DNA of 64,000 nt from Ehretia macrophylla (taxonomy: Eukaryota; Streptophyta; Magnoliopsida; Boraginales; Ehretiaceae): NCBI GenBank assembly GCA_037974665.1, contig CM075781.1, positions 38,223,735 through 38,287,734 on the forward strand, given 5' to 3'. Below the pieces are notes generated by a model. It did no database searches, was not told the origin of the DNA, and saw only the letters and a program-made list of their open reading frames with translations. Positions within the stretch are counted from its first letter, which is position 1. Each line of letters begins with the position of its first letter. This document shows positions 48,285-60,527 of this stretch, piece by piece. The position numbers and the translations under genes were made by a program.

Positions 48285-49236
48285 TGCACTTTGAAAATAG
48301 ATTTAATAGATAATGTTCTTACTTCTTACTTTCATGAACTTAATCTGCAAAGTACTTTGTAAATGTTAAGGAAGACGGGTAATTTAATGTCAAACAAAAT
48401 TGAATGACATCCAACTAGCAATTTGAGATCACTTTCGACTTTCTGACCCCTTTATTGGAGTACCACAATACCTACACCAACAACACCACCACCCCCCCCC
48501 CCCCCCCCCCCCTCCTCCCCACCCCCGGCTTTGTGTAAATAAGGAATAAGGAGAGATATAGTACTGTCCTACTGATTGTTCAAATCAGCTATGTTGTTGT
48601 CGAGGACCAAACAACTAACTTTACATGAAGAAAATACCATATCGCATTGTATGTAAATACTTACATAAAAGTAGCATTTGATATTATCTATTATATATTG
48701 TCACCATTTGTTATAACAAATGAAAGAGATCCAAGGAGAAGACGCCAAGTTAAAATCTTTTCTTTATCTTGGAACTAATGGACCAGTTGATTTTAATTAA
48801 AACGGTTGTGGATTCTACTTCTATTTTTAATGAGTGAGTCTCATGCACTAAGCCCAAGTGAGCCCCACCCTCAATTAGGTAGCCTTTTTAAGAAAAATCA
48901 CTAATGGACCACAGCATGCTTTGGCTAACATTCGTACTTGTAAATGTACCATGCAATTTAAGAAACATACAAAAAATAGAGGTTTCTTGGAAATTTCCTT
49001 CTGTCATACCTATTTCTTTCAGTCGTTTTTATGTTGCTATTTCAAAAAACTTTCTCTATCACTATCTATTTCACATTTTCTGGATACATCTTCAAAGGTT
49101 GTCGAGATAAATTTACATATACATAAGAATCTAAACAAATAACAAATATATGCTTCAACTTATCACCTTTTGATGCACTAGTACAATCAAACATTAATTA
49201 TAAACTTGCGAGATTTGCTTTTCATTGCTTATCAAG
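48285..49236. other. Upstream region of the tetraspanin gene
   Basis: No gene was seen. It contains a C21 homopolymer (48492-48512) and AT-rich DNA. The promoter and 5' UTR of the tetraspanin should be at the right end. Confidence 0.4.
48492..48512 (+). repeat. C21 homopolymer
   Basis: 21 consecutive C residues preceded by CACCACCAC-type sequence and followed by C-rich DNA. The minus strand is a G21 run. Confidence 0.9.
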
Positions 49237-52200
49237 ATGGCAAGAATTATGAAGAGTTGCCTGCAGTTATCTTTGAAATTTGTGAATTCCACTATAGGAA
49301 TGGTGGGAATTGCGATGATCATGTATGGTTTGTGGATGATTAGAGTTTGGCAGCGAGATGCTCAGGGCTCATCACCAGATGATCACTATGTTGATAATTT
49401 TCCTTGGTAAGCTCTTCCCTGAAATCCATCTAAAACTAATATTGCTAAGAAAGATAAAAGTGCACTTAAATTAGGATTGCATCGTTTCTGGCTACTCCAT
49501 CAACTCATTATTGAAGATTTTGTCCGTATGAAGATATTCGAGAGTTTTGTCTCTCTATGAACTCTTCCCGTTGCGTATTTATTTTCAGTAACTTGTTAAT
49601 TACACTTATCATAACTTATTTAGTTTATCTGTACTCTAGTCTTTAGCTAGTGATATTTCCCTTTTTTGTTCTTCGGCTAGTAGCACCCCTGAAGAAAAAA
49701 GGAAAAAAAAGAAAAAAAACAATTATTGGAAATTCTTTTTTTGTATTCCAACACTATGTTTCTTTATTTTCCTTTACATCAAAGTTACTTGCTAAGCCAG
49801 CCATTTTTTTCCTGTGTACATGCAGGTTTATTCATGCTTTCCTATGTATGGGCATCACTTTGTGTGCAATCACATGCCTTGGACACGTTGCTGCAGATAC
49901 TGCCAACACTTGTTGCCTCTCTTGTGTATCCTTGTTCCATTAAGCTTTTATTTCTTCTTTCATCATCCAAGATATGAAAAATATAGAAGATGCATATCAA
50001 CTGCAGTAACAAGCAAAAGTAATAACTTTCTAGCACATTTTTTCATGCATGACTTAAACATAATTGAATTAAGTTGCACGGCTTGAAAGTTGTTGACCTT
50101 GACTTAGCAAGTATATGGTATTCATACTTTTGCTTCTCTTATCAGAGACAGCATTCATAGCAGATGTTTTCCTGAATTCTGAGTGGGAGAAAGTAAGTCT
50201 ATTTAATGTATTATATTTTCTGCCTAAATTAATTGTGATATTTTTTACTATTGGATGGACTTGCCGCTATTTGCTTTTACTACTTAGGGATGACAATTGA
50301 GATAAGTTTTGAGTGTATTCGTTCCGCCTCATCTTAGATGGAGAGGGTATTGAGATGAGAAATGAAAAATGGAGTAAGTGTGGGATTAATGTTTAATCCA
50401 CATATGGAGATGGGTAGAGATTGAGAATAAACATTCCCTACTCTACATCACTTGCCCCTCATATATGAAAAATTAGTTTTGTACTCTTAATTCTTATATA
50501 TATACTAAAATCTTAAGAATTTTGTATTCAATATTTCAGTCAAGACATATAGGCTATGACTTAGCCTTTACAACTATTTATCAAATTATGACCTTCTATA
50601 TTTCAGTCAAGACACTATGTTAATGTTTGATTCACGGATAGATTTTTCATTCTCGAAAATGACATTCTTGTGAATGATATTCCCAGGAATGTTATTCCCG
50701 AAATGTGATTAAAAGTGTTTGGTTTGTTAAAATATTTATGAGAATATTTTGTAAAGTACATAGGAATGTTATTTTATTATGTTTAGTTTAACTCAATATT
50801 TTTAGGAATGTTGAGCAATTTTTCAATAATGACCCTAATTCAAAAAAACAAGAATATCAAACAAAGTGTACAAATAACGATACATTTTGCTAATACGCGA
50901 GTAAAAAAATATTTAGCGTATTAATACAACGAAAGTAAATTTATTTTTATAATTTATAAATTTTAACTGACACTTCAAAATTAGAAAGTTAAATTTATTA
51001 TTTTTAAAAAATATAAAAAGTAATTATTTTATTTTTAAATTTTTTTAATTAAAAATTTTAATATATACAATTTAGCATTAAAAATAATTTTAAATATTAA
51101 ATTCTAGTGTAACATAGAAAATTCATAATTTTTATTTATTTCATTTTATTTTTTATTTTTATTGTTATTATTATATTTATTCTAAATGTTTTTATTTTAT
51201 GTAATTTTATTTTATTTTATTCTTACTAATTTTATTTTTATTTTATTATTTTATTATTTTTATTGTTATTATTTTATTTTTTCTAAATATTTTATTTTGT
51301 GTAATTTATTTTATTTTATTCTTACTAATTTTATTTTATTTTATTTATTTTATTTTTCTTATTCTATTTTATCATTTACTTTATTATTTTATTTTTTTAT
51401 TATAATTTATTTATTTTTTATTTTTTATTTTATTTTTCCTATTTTATTTTTTATTTTATTTATTTTTATCTTATTTAGTTATTTTATTTTATTTTTATTT
51501 TATTTTTTACATTATTTTATTTTATCTTTATTTTATTTATCTTTTGTTATTTATTATTTTATTTTTTGAATTATTTTATTGTATTTATTTTAATTTTGTA
51601 TTTTCTAATATGAGTATTTGGGTCTTTTATTTTTTCAAAGTTATTCTCAAAATTTGGGAATGTGAGATTCTCATTCCCTCACATGGGATTAGAAATTGGC
51701 TAAATTATGAGAATATTGCATTTTTAGGAATGTGATATTCCTAAGAATATTTTTTTATTCCCCGAACCAAATATGAAAATGTCATATTCTAGACTTCACA
51801 TTTTCAGAAATATTATAACATTCCACGAACTAAACGCCCCCTATAAGCTATGACTTAGCCTTTACAACTATTTATCTAATTATAACCTTCTATTCAGTTT
51901 CTATCTCAATTGACTTAACAGATTTGCCACTAGTTTCATTTCATACTTAGAGATAATTTTAATATAATTAAGGGTAATTTCTTGAAGATTTATTGTGCAT
52001 AAATATAGAAAACATATTAATATTAACGAATAGAGTTTTGATCGTTACTATTTTGTGGACATCCAATAACCAAAAGACTAAAAAAAAGATTTTAAGATGA
52101 ACAGTGCCCATCAACAAACTACAATATTCTTTTCGACATGTGCTCTCATACATAGTGGTTTTAATTGAAAATTATTTTAGATATTTGAAACTCAGTATTG

Positions 52201-55200
52201 TAATATTATTTTGTCTATCTAGTTGAAGACATGCAATTAAATATATAATTCATATTTGACATGTATTTAACAAGACGTTAACATTCATAATTTTTTATAA
52301 TTTTAATTTATATTTTGAAATTATATACTTTAAGTTAAACTTAATATTGCAAATAAAAAATAAAAAACCTGTGAGTGATCTCATTAGATACCCACAAGGA
52401 CGGGAGCTCGCCAAGCCTCCAAATTTCATTTTTAACATATGTAATAATCTTTAAAAAAAAATTTATGGCCCCCTCTAATTTTTTTCCGCTTTTCCTAATT
52501 CCCTGACTCTTTATTCAAATTCAAATTCCCCCATTTCTTTTTTTTTCTTTTTCTTAATCGAACTTGTAATATTATTTTGTCTATCTAGTTGATATATGCA
52601 ACTAAATATATAATTCATACTTGAAATTTATTTAATATATACGTTAACATTCATAATTTGTTATAATTTTAATTTATATTTTGAAATTATATTCTTTAAG
52701 TTAAACGTAATACTGCGTGGTTTAAAAGAATGACAAAAAAAAAAAAAACCGCGGGTAATCTCATTACGCACCTACAAGGCCGGGAGCTCCCCCAAGCCTC
52801 CAAATTTTATTTTTAACATATGTAATAATCTTTTTTTTTTTTTAAATCTATGGCCCCCTTTAATTTTTTCCGCTTTTCCTAATTCCTCGCCTCTTTATCC
52901 AAATTCCCCCATTTTTTTTTCTTTTTCTTAATTGAAATTGCCTCCCTCCAAACACAATATAAAATTCCTGACTTTGTCCCCGAGGTAAGAGAAGAGGGTG
53001 AAGAGTGCAAAGATGAGACATGTGTTAGGATGACTTTCCAGGTGATAAGATGGGGATTGGAGATAGGTAATTAAAAAAATAATTAACTACTTATTTTTTA
53101 TAAAGTAAAAAACATATTACTTCATCTTTTACCCATATCATTATTACATCTTTTTTTTTTTGGGTGAAGTACACCAGACCCCCTTATACTTTAGAGAAAG
53201 TGCACAACACCCCCATATAGTTCAAAAACTCCCTGAACTAGTCTCTATGTTTTTTAAAAGTGCACAACACCTTCCTACAGTTATAAAATCCGTCATATTT
53301 GACGGATTTTATAAAAAAGACGTAAATACCCTTATTTTTTTTTTCATTTCTCTCTTTTGTTTTGTTTAGGCCAAAAAAAAAAAGTAATTTGGTCAATTCA
53401 TATAATTATTTAATTAATAAATTCGTTAAAAATAAAAATAAAAATCTCACTTAACGAGTGTGAAATACACTCTCCGTTAAATTTAACGGATTTTTTAACG
53501 GTAGGGGGGTGTTGTGCACTTTTAAAAAATATAGGGACTAGTTCAGGGGGTTTTTAAACTATAAGAGGTATTGTACACTTTCGCTAAAATACAAGGGGGT
53601 CTGATGCACTTCACCCTTTATTTTTTTATCATTTGTAGGCCTGCTTTTTTTTTTTTCTTTTGTCTTCTTCCGTTGCTCACAAGCTCACTAGGGACTAGCC
53701 ACCATTTTGCAAAGCTAAGCTTCAGATGCTCATTTCTCAACTTTTACATTTTTTGCTCTTTGCTCATTTCTCAACCATACAAAAAAGAAAAAAAAAAAAA
53801 AAAAAAAAAAACCTCTGCCTACGTAAAACAAATTGTAAATCTTCTCCTATCAAAAAAATTGCAAGACTTTTTTGTTCTTCAACTTCTGACATTTGGTTCC
53901 AGGTTAGATTTTGTATTTATAATTTTTATTTTATAGTTGAATTTTCGTTGAATAATTGAATATATGAATATGTATTTTCTATACTTTTTTCGCACTCTAC
54001 TAATGTGTTTGATACATATTTCCTAATGATCAGAATAAAAAAATATCAGATTTTTATCCTAATAAAATTATTCATAAAATTGGGTAAATATTTCTCATAT
54101 TATTTTTCAGTGTGCATTTTTTGTTGTTAGATGATATTTTAGCAGTCAATTTTCTATAATAGATAAGTAATTTTAATGAATAAATTTAATAATATTTTAT
54201 TTATTTCTTTATTTGGCTACGTAATTTTATAATTTTTTAATACAAATTTTAGTGTTTTTTTTTTCTTTTGCTAAAGATGTTCTTGTTATACGATAATTGA
54301 TGAATTATATTTCGCGAAGGAAAGACGAGCACAATTCCATTAATTGAATTAATAAAATTTACTGTACATAATATTTTTGGTGAATAATCTCTTCAATTTT
54401 TTTAATTGAATTTTAGCCCCCAAAATTAAAATTCTGACACTGTCCCTGTCTTTACTGTAATGCTATCTCAGGACCTACCAGACGATCCATCGGGAAGATT
54501 TAACGATTTCAGGGACTTCGTGAAGTCAAATATCGATATCTGTCAGTGGATAGCCTTGTTAATTTTGCTCGCACAGGTATCTTCAATCTCATGTATATAA
54601 TCAATACTCGGGCTAAGTTCTCATTGCATGATTTTTTTTTTTTTTTTTCATTTAAAGGAGGTTCAAATTAATTTTATATTATTTTTAAAGAATGTTGGTT
54701 ATTTTTGAATATCGATCTTGTTGCACCTAAAGCGAGAAATAGGGGTGGAGAGAGGAAGGGGACCAGAGGGGGGGGGGCCGATCTCCCAAAAATATATATA
54801 TATATATTTAATGAAATTTTTTTGAAAAAATAGATTTGGCCCCCTAGGTAAAATGTATAGAAATCTTAAAAAAATATGTAGTTAGCTTAGTGGTTAGTTA
54901 CAATTATTAATATGTTGAGGGTGTGGGTTCAAGTCATCCTGGTTACATATTTTTTTGCCAATTTTTGGTAGTATGTATATGTCTATTACTGCTTGTTTTG
55001 ATTTTATTTTTCTATTAGATAGGTAGATATAATTTTGAGGTACTTAGTGCTATACTTGTTTTGATTACTTTTCTATTAGATAGATAGATATAACTTTGAG
55101 GTACTTAGTGTTATATTTGTTTTGATCTGCTTTTTTTATATATAACTATAAAAATTGGGTCTCTTTTTTACTAATTAAAAAATACAGTGTAAAAACTACT

Positions 55201-56814
55201 ATATAAAAATAAAAAAAATTATCCCCCCAATATTAAATTTTTGGCTCTGCCTCTGACGAGAAACATACTAAACCAAATAGCCAATGCCCAATGGGTCATG
55301 AATGAATTTCCTACCACTCACTGAAACTATTAGTAAGATGATAGGATGTCATAAAGTTGCTCCTCCTCGTAAAATCAGAGTACAAACTAGGCTGGTTATA
55401 TGAAGAAGTCCATTCAATGCTGCCATTCTGCATGTTAAGAAACAAGCAATTATATATATATATTGGAAGCATGATCTTACAAAGTGGCCAAAAGACCACC
55501 AACTAACTTTTGGTTTAGTAGAATGATTCTCGTTGTAAGTGTAAGAGATTGCGAGATCATTTTTCATGAGCATCATCTTTTAATATGTATTGTACGACTT
55601 AAACTTTTCTCGAATTTATAAAAAAAAAAAAAGGCCGAAAGACCTAAACTTCAATGAAAAAATTATAGGAAACTAATGAAAGAATAATTATTCCAATTTG
55701 TTCACCAAATGAATTTTCGAGTGGTAATTAGTCAAATGTTTAACTTTCAAATGACAATGCAGGGATGCTCCGTGTTATTAGCCACGGTACTAAGAACTGT
55801 TGGAACAAATAAGGAAATCATGTGTGACAGTGACGATGAATATGCACAACCCAGGTATCCTCCACTTTTGAACCAACATGCCGAGACACTTGCTACATAT
55901 TTTGCTGGCGAACCAAATTGCGTTTACAACAACGAGGCTTGGATGGTAAGGTTCTTAGTGAACATGCATGACATATATAACAACGAGGCTTGGATGGTAA
56001 GGTTCTTAGTGAACATGCATGACACATGCATGTTGATCATTTGAAAGGGCAAATTTCACAAATTAATAATCTCTATTGTTTATTAGGTTTTTAATTTAGT
56101 CCCTATTGTTAAATGTTAGTCAATTTAGTCTTCATTGTTTTTAAAGACTTGTCAATTTCGTTTCTACTGTCAAAATTTGGGTTAATTCTAAGAGAAAAAG
56201 CGGTCACACGTGCTTGTTTCAAGGGCAAATTTGGAAAAATAACAAATGTTCAACTTACTCCCTATTATTTTACATAAAGTTTAACATCATCTGCAATGTT
56301 TAAAAAATCCATCATAATCCCCAAAACTCTACATATATATCATATTTGTCCTTATTATTTCACAAAATAGCTTTTTGTGTGTTTGTTTACGTGTATATAT
56401 ATATATATGTGTGTGTGTGTGCGTATCTGTGTCTGCCTATGTGTGTGCGTGTCTGTGGTTGTGTGTGTCTATGTGTGCATGTGTATGTTTTTTTTTATTT
56501 ATAATAGAGACTAATTTGAATATTTTGTATAACAATATGGATAAATATGATATATATTCAAATGAAATGTTGGTAATTTTTTAACGATGTAAGGTCAATT
56601 TAGGTATTTGACACGTTTACCGTTTAATTAACTGAGATTTTAATGGTAAGGACTAACTTGACTAACTTCTTGAAATAATAACATACTAAATTGATTAACT
56701 TTGAACAATAGAGACGAAATCAAAACTAGAAACTAATTACATAATATGTTGAAACTAATCATAGTCACTAATCTAATTGTTGTTCCATGTTTTTCTTATT
56801 AGGTGAACAAGTGA
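49237..56814 (+). CDS. TET19: Tetraspanin (TET19-like), join(49237..49406,49826..49925,50112..50192,54472..54576,55763..55945,56803..56814)
   Basis: Six exons with GT/AG borders give ~216 aa. The start at 49237 ([10 protein letters not shown]) is the first ATG and has a good context (AAGATGG). TM1 lies in exon 1 ([19 protein letters not shown]), TM2 in exon 2 (FIHAF...CLGHVAA), and TM3 in exon 3 ([14 protein letters not shown]). A short second extracellular loop ([12 protein letters not shown]...KSNIDIC) spans exons 3-4, and TM4 crosses the exon 4/5 border ([20 protein letters not shown]). The cytosolic tail has the acidic DSDDEY. Length and sequence fit Arabidopsis TET19 best. Tetraspanins organise membrane microdomains and partner proteins. 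The last exon adds only VNK and a stop. Intron 3 is swollen to 4.3 kb by transposons, and a 51-bp duplication copies the exon-5 donor. Confidence 0.9.
50619..51841 (-). mobile_element. PIF/Harbinger-like non-autonomous element, copy 2 (in tetraspanin intron 3)
   Basis: The left GTTTGATTCACGG...CGAAAATGACATTC and right CCACGAACTAAACGCCCCC match the reversed ends of copy 1 at 38399-39846, including GCTAATACGCGAG near 50890 against CTCGCGTATTAGC near 39567. The interior is a long T/A array. The exact borders and TSD are uncertain by a few bases. Confidence 0.65.
51120..51590. repeat. T/A simple-sequence array (ATTTTATTTTA type)
   Basis: About 470 bp of ATTTT/TTATTTTA units with almost no G, inside PIF-like copy 2. 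Long Phe/Tyr/Ile-rich open frames here are artefacts of this array. Confidence 0.85.
52200..52935 (+). repeat. Tandem duplication, two ~366-bp copies
   Basis: GTAATATTATTTTGTCTATC starts at 52200 and again at 52566. Both copies continue with CATTCATAATTT, GGGAGCTC, CAAGCCTCCAAATTT, ATGGCCCCC and CCGCTTTTCCTAATTCC. The copies differ at many sites, so the duplication is not recent. The segment looks hAT-derived. Confidence 0.85.
53162..53616. mobile_element. Foldback element (GGGTGAAGTACACCAGACCC type)
   Basis: 455 bp. The left end GGGTGAAGTACACCAGACCCCC pairs with the right end GGGGGTCTGATGCACTTCACCC. The inner arms also pair (AGTGCACAACACC / GGTGTTGTGCACTT). T-rich flanks are compatible with a 9-bp TSD with one mismatch. 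Confidence 0.78.
54740..55255. mobile_element. hAT-type element with tRNA-like module in tetraspanin intron 4
   Basis: 516 bp, reading TAGGGGTGGAGAGAGG...GGCTCTGCCTCTG. The 8-bp flanks GCGAGAAA (54732-54739) and ACGAGAAA (55256-55263) differ at one base. Like 33535-34104 it holds GGCCCCC blocks and a tRNA-like stretch (TTAGCTTAGTGGTTAG at ~54882, GGGTTCAAGTCATCC at ~54925). It belongs to the same family. Confidence 0.78.
55928..56024 (+). repeat. 51-bp tandem duplication spanning exon-5 splice donor
   Basis: The 46 bases at 55928-55973 recur exactly at 55979-56024, a period of 51. Each copy contains the end of exon 5 (AACGAGGCTTGGATG) and its GTAAGG donor, at 55946 and 55997. Confidence 0.95.
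56046..56760. mobile_element. Foldback element in tetraspanin intron 5
   Basis: The left GGGCAAATTTCACAAATT...AGTCCCTATTG and right CAATAGAGACGAAATC... arms are complementary, resembling the 46127-46582 family. The borders are approximate. A (TG)n-rich microsatellite (56395-56485) lies in the middle. Confidence 0.5.
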
Positions 56815-59800
56815 GGAAGGCGGCATCAGATAACTGAGGTAAATGAAAGCACAAGTCAAAGCAACAGTAAGAAGCCAGAATTGAACATGGTGCAATTAGA
56901 TGTTTCGAGACTAAGAGACTAGTTTGCCTCTTAAGTGCAGTAAATAAGAACCCTAAACAATGTCATCAATATCATAATCAACCAGCTCTTCTATGTGGAT
57001 GTTACAGACGATTGGTAAAAGAATGATGTGTAGGCTACATGTTTGCTTAAGTAACATACCAGATTAAGTCTACCCTGTTGTTGATTTGACGAAAATTTTA
57101 GATGTTATTATATCATATTATCGTATATCCAATTTTGAGACATTCAGTTTTGGTAAGGGAAGTGCGCAACCGAAAAAACTAATTTGTTAAGAGAAAAAAC
57201 TCTTTGCACTTAATAATTACCTTTTATAAGGGTGAAATCCCGATGTGAAATTATTACAATCAGCCTTGTAGCCACATTTTGGCTTATTTTGGCAACAACT
57301 CGATTTACAGTTCATATCAATTGGATGATCATCTTTATAATTAACTGTTTCACAACAATCTTTATTATTTTCGAAAGGCAATCTTTAGTTTCTGACAAGA
57401 CATTCACCAACTCAAGGAGAAAAAATTAGATATTTAGTATTAATATAGAGAAAATCAATTTATTCTACTTGCAAGGCTGTAAATTCAACCAACAATGCCA
57501 CCACAGCTAAAAAAGAGAACAGGGTCTGTAATTGAAGATAGAGTGGACAAGGACTAGTGTGATGAGACAGAGAGGTGCAACAAAAAAGGAGTTAGGGGTT
57601 GTTGTGTGGAAGGTACAAATTTGAGATATTTTATGAGTAAAGGTTAAGTCGAGATGAAGTAAGGTTTGCTGAGAAAATTAATGGAGGCAAATGATTTTAC
57701 AGACAAAAAATACGAACATATGATAGAGATTTTGAATAATTTTGTGGGGAGACTGAATAGTATAGCCCTCACAACTATATATATGTAGATATGTCTGTAT
57801 ATATGTAAATATGTCTGTATGTGTGTCCTTCGATTTTATATGGGAGTTTGACTTCTTAAGGTTGACTAATTGTTTAAGTCTCGCTAACCTAGATGAAATT
57901 ATTATATACATGATGATTGTAATTATTATTTTTGAAAATTTGTCACGTAATTAAGATATTTTACATTTTTTTAAGGGTTATAGATGCTCTAGATTATTTA
58001 TTGATATTTAATTAATTAGTTTATAGTTAGTTTTATTGAGGATTATAGCATTGCAAGCTTAAGAAAATTTATCTTTCTAGGTTCGTGTTAATCTCGTTCT
58101 TGTATTTGCCCGACGAGTTTAGGGGCGTGATATCATGATTTAGGCTAGGATGGGGTAACCACATAGGCAGTAGGTCGTGGCTAGGAATAATATTGAGCTA
58201 AGACATATGTAAGGGGGAGGTTGCTGTGAAAAAGGCAAAGGCCCCTAAATAGGTAGACCTAACTGCAAAATTGAAGGCGAGACCCGGGCCCCGTGAGCAA
58301 AACTTGACAAGATATCAGGGCTAGGAAATAGTTCAAATATTATGGATTGACCGGTATAGAAAACCTGAGGATGGGACTCCCTCCATCACTGAATTAAAGG
58401 AGGACATTGCTTTCTATATGGCTCAATCCCTAGCCCATAAAAGGGAGGCATATTGCTAGGTCAAGGACATGCATCATCAGCCTTAACACTACCCTTGTCC
58501 CTATACCATATCAGCCTCAGTACAGCCTACAACCGCTATCCTCAGACCAAGTGACCCATCAGTGCCCATCACGAAAGGGATCCTAAAGAAATGAGTCATT
58601 CTTTATGGTCTTAATTGTGAATTCTAAGGGTTCACATTATTAAAAGACTCAAAAAACACATTTATGAAGTTAAAAGACCAAATTATCTATTTTTGCTAAA
58701 GTTAGAGGACCAATAAAGATCTTTACTCTAATTGGGTTCTCATTTCTATCTTAATGAGGCCTATATGGAAGAATGGCTCATGCAAGACTAAAATGACGTT
58801 ATTTTATCTTGCATTTTTAAGGAAGCCAATAACCTTCAAAGTCCTAAAACCCATGTGAAGAAAGAAATAGAGAAAAGAAAAAATAACGCACATCATCTTA
58901 CAGATTTTGTACGAGACGCTTCTTCCAAACGAAGAAAAAACACATATGAGGCTTATAAAAAGTGTGTGAATCTCAATAACGCGACACGTATCACCATTAC
59001 TTATGGCACGTCATCATCTTAAAAACAAACGATTTTCATTCTGTACTTCAAGGATGTGTTTTATTGAAATTGAACAATGGAGAAAAAACATTGCCCTCCA
59101 ATGAATTTGTGGAATTGTTTCTATGAAAAACGAGTTTTGGAAGTGGAATTCAAATGCTAATGTGATTCTTGTTGCGTGCAAGTTGAGTACCAATTTATGA
59201 GGAGTCTACTGACTTTCGTATGAAAATTCGTGGATTAATTTAAATTGATTTATTACTCTCTCACATAATTATACGTATAAATCTCATTAACATGTAAAAA
59301 GATTAATTTCAATTCGAACAGACAGAATAATTTTCCTTCAATGAATGCTAAACGACATTGAAATCATAGTGACTACAAACACCAAGTTCAACTTCTTCCT
59401 CTCCTTTTAACTATCTCGGGTACTGTTCATAGCCCCCAAAATAAGACTCTGACACGCCATTTACTTCCATTTTTTCAACGTTAAACTTTCTCTAACCATT
59501 ACCATTTACCATTCTTGAAATCCTACTTTCTTGTCACATTTACGTCTTCAAAAAACTAACAAAACCACTTGTTCCAAACAGAAAAACACTAGTTAACCAT
59601 TCTTGCGCTACCCATGCTTCAGGAATTTGAAACAATCAGGGGCAGAGGCAACGTGGGGAGCTTGAGCCCCATGCCTCCAACTCTTTTTCAAAAATCTATG
59701 TATTATTTTTAAGAAAATAATTACGAACCCCATTATTTTTTCTTTTTTTCTGCCAGTCTCTCCTAATTGAATCGCAACTCCCTTAATATTAATTTTTTTA

Positions 59801-60527
59801 TTCTGTCCCTAAATTTGATAATCATCTTAGATGTGTAAAAGGTCTCATGTGAGACTAATGCTCTGACAAAGAACATAGCATCTAAAGATTAATTTATCAG
59901 TCTACAATAATATTAGTCGGGTAAGAGAGCTAAACCCCAAATATGTAAAACCTATCCCAATGTAATAGACAGGCGTAAGTCTAGACAGAATAGCCACTCC
60001 GTAGCATCAAACTAGACCACTTTGGCCTTCTAGTGACATGATTCTACATTGCTAGCAACAAAATACCACTAGATTATCCCCTTGCATATTGTATTTCATG
60101 ACTAAACCAACCAAACATTAAAAGGATGGCCTTTCATGATTTCATAATTCATTAATGAGGTATTTCCATATTTCATTCAATGAAGACAAAACTTTTGTGT
60201 TTAGTAAATGCACATTCAAGGGAGACAAAAGAGAGAGAGAGTTAGTAGAAATGTAGCGACTTGAATATCCTGTTCATGTCATGTAGACTTCTGAAGGCAG
60301 CAAACTGGTGGAACTGTACAAGCATTTACAGATTTGGTAAAATACAAATATTGAGACCTCCTAATCTAATACTCAACCCGACCTACAAATAACTCAGGCG
60401 GGGTGGAAAGAAATCACTGCATTTCAATATCTAGCTTGACCGACGTATCTGCTGGCCCGTGCGCAAACCATAGGGAGACGAATATACGTATATAAAGGCC
60501 AGCTAAGGTAAAGAGTAAATCAGTGTC
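56815..60527. other. Intergenic DNA between tetraspanin and RING-ligase exon
   Basis: The tetraspanin 3' UTR lies at the left. At 58220-58480 the plus strand has a GC-richer broken coding-like stretch (PEDGTPSITELKEDIAF) of unknown origin. At 59638-59815 a decayed hAT piece runs from CAGGGGCAGAGGCAAC to TTCTGTCCCT, and another hAT-like right end (GACACGCC) is near 59450. No intact gene is supported. Confidence 0.45.

Larger units (their letters stand above)
50193..54471 (+). other. Intron 3 of tetraspanin gene, transposon-filled (4.3 kb)
   Basis: It contains PIF-like copy 2 (50619-51841), a 366-bp tandem duplication (52200-52935), a foldback (53162-53616) and several decayed hAT ends (GACTTTGTCCCCG near 52970, GACACTGTCCCTG near 54437). 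The last of these lies only ~25 bases before exon 4. No gene is supported in it. Confidence 0.75.

Noticed and set aside
51186..51569. 127-codon Phe/Tyr/Ile-rich open frame
   Set aside because: It is a translation of the ATTTT simple array inside PIF-like copy 2. There is no start context and no domain.
53571..53936. 121-codon open frame with Lys run
   Set aside because: It spans the end of a foldback and a long A-tract in an intron. The composition is that of a low-complexity artefact.
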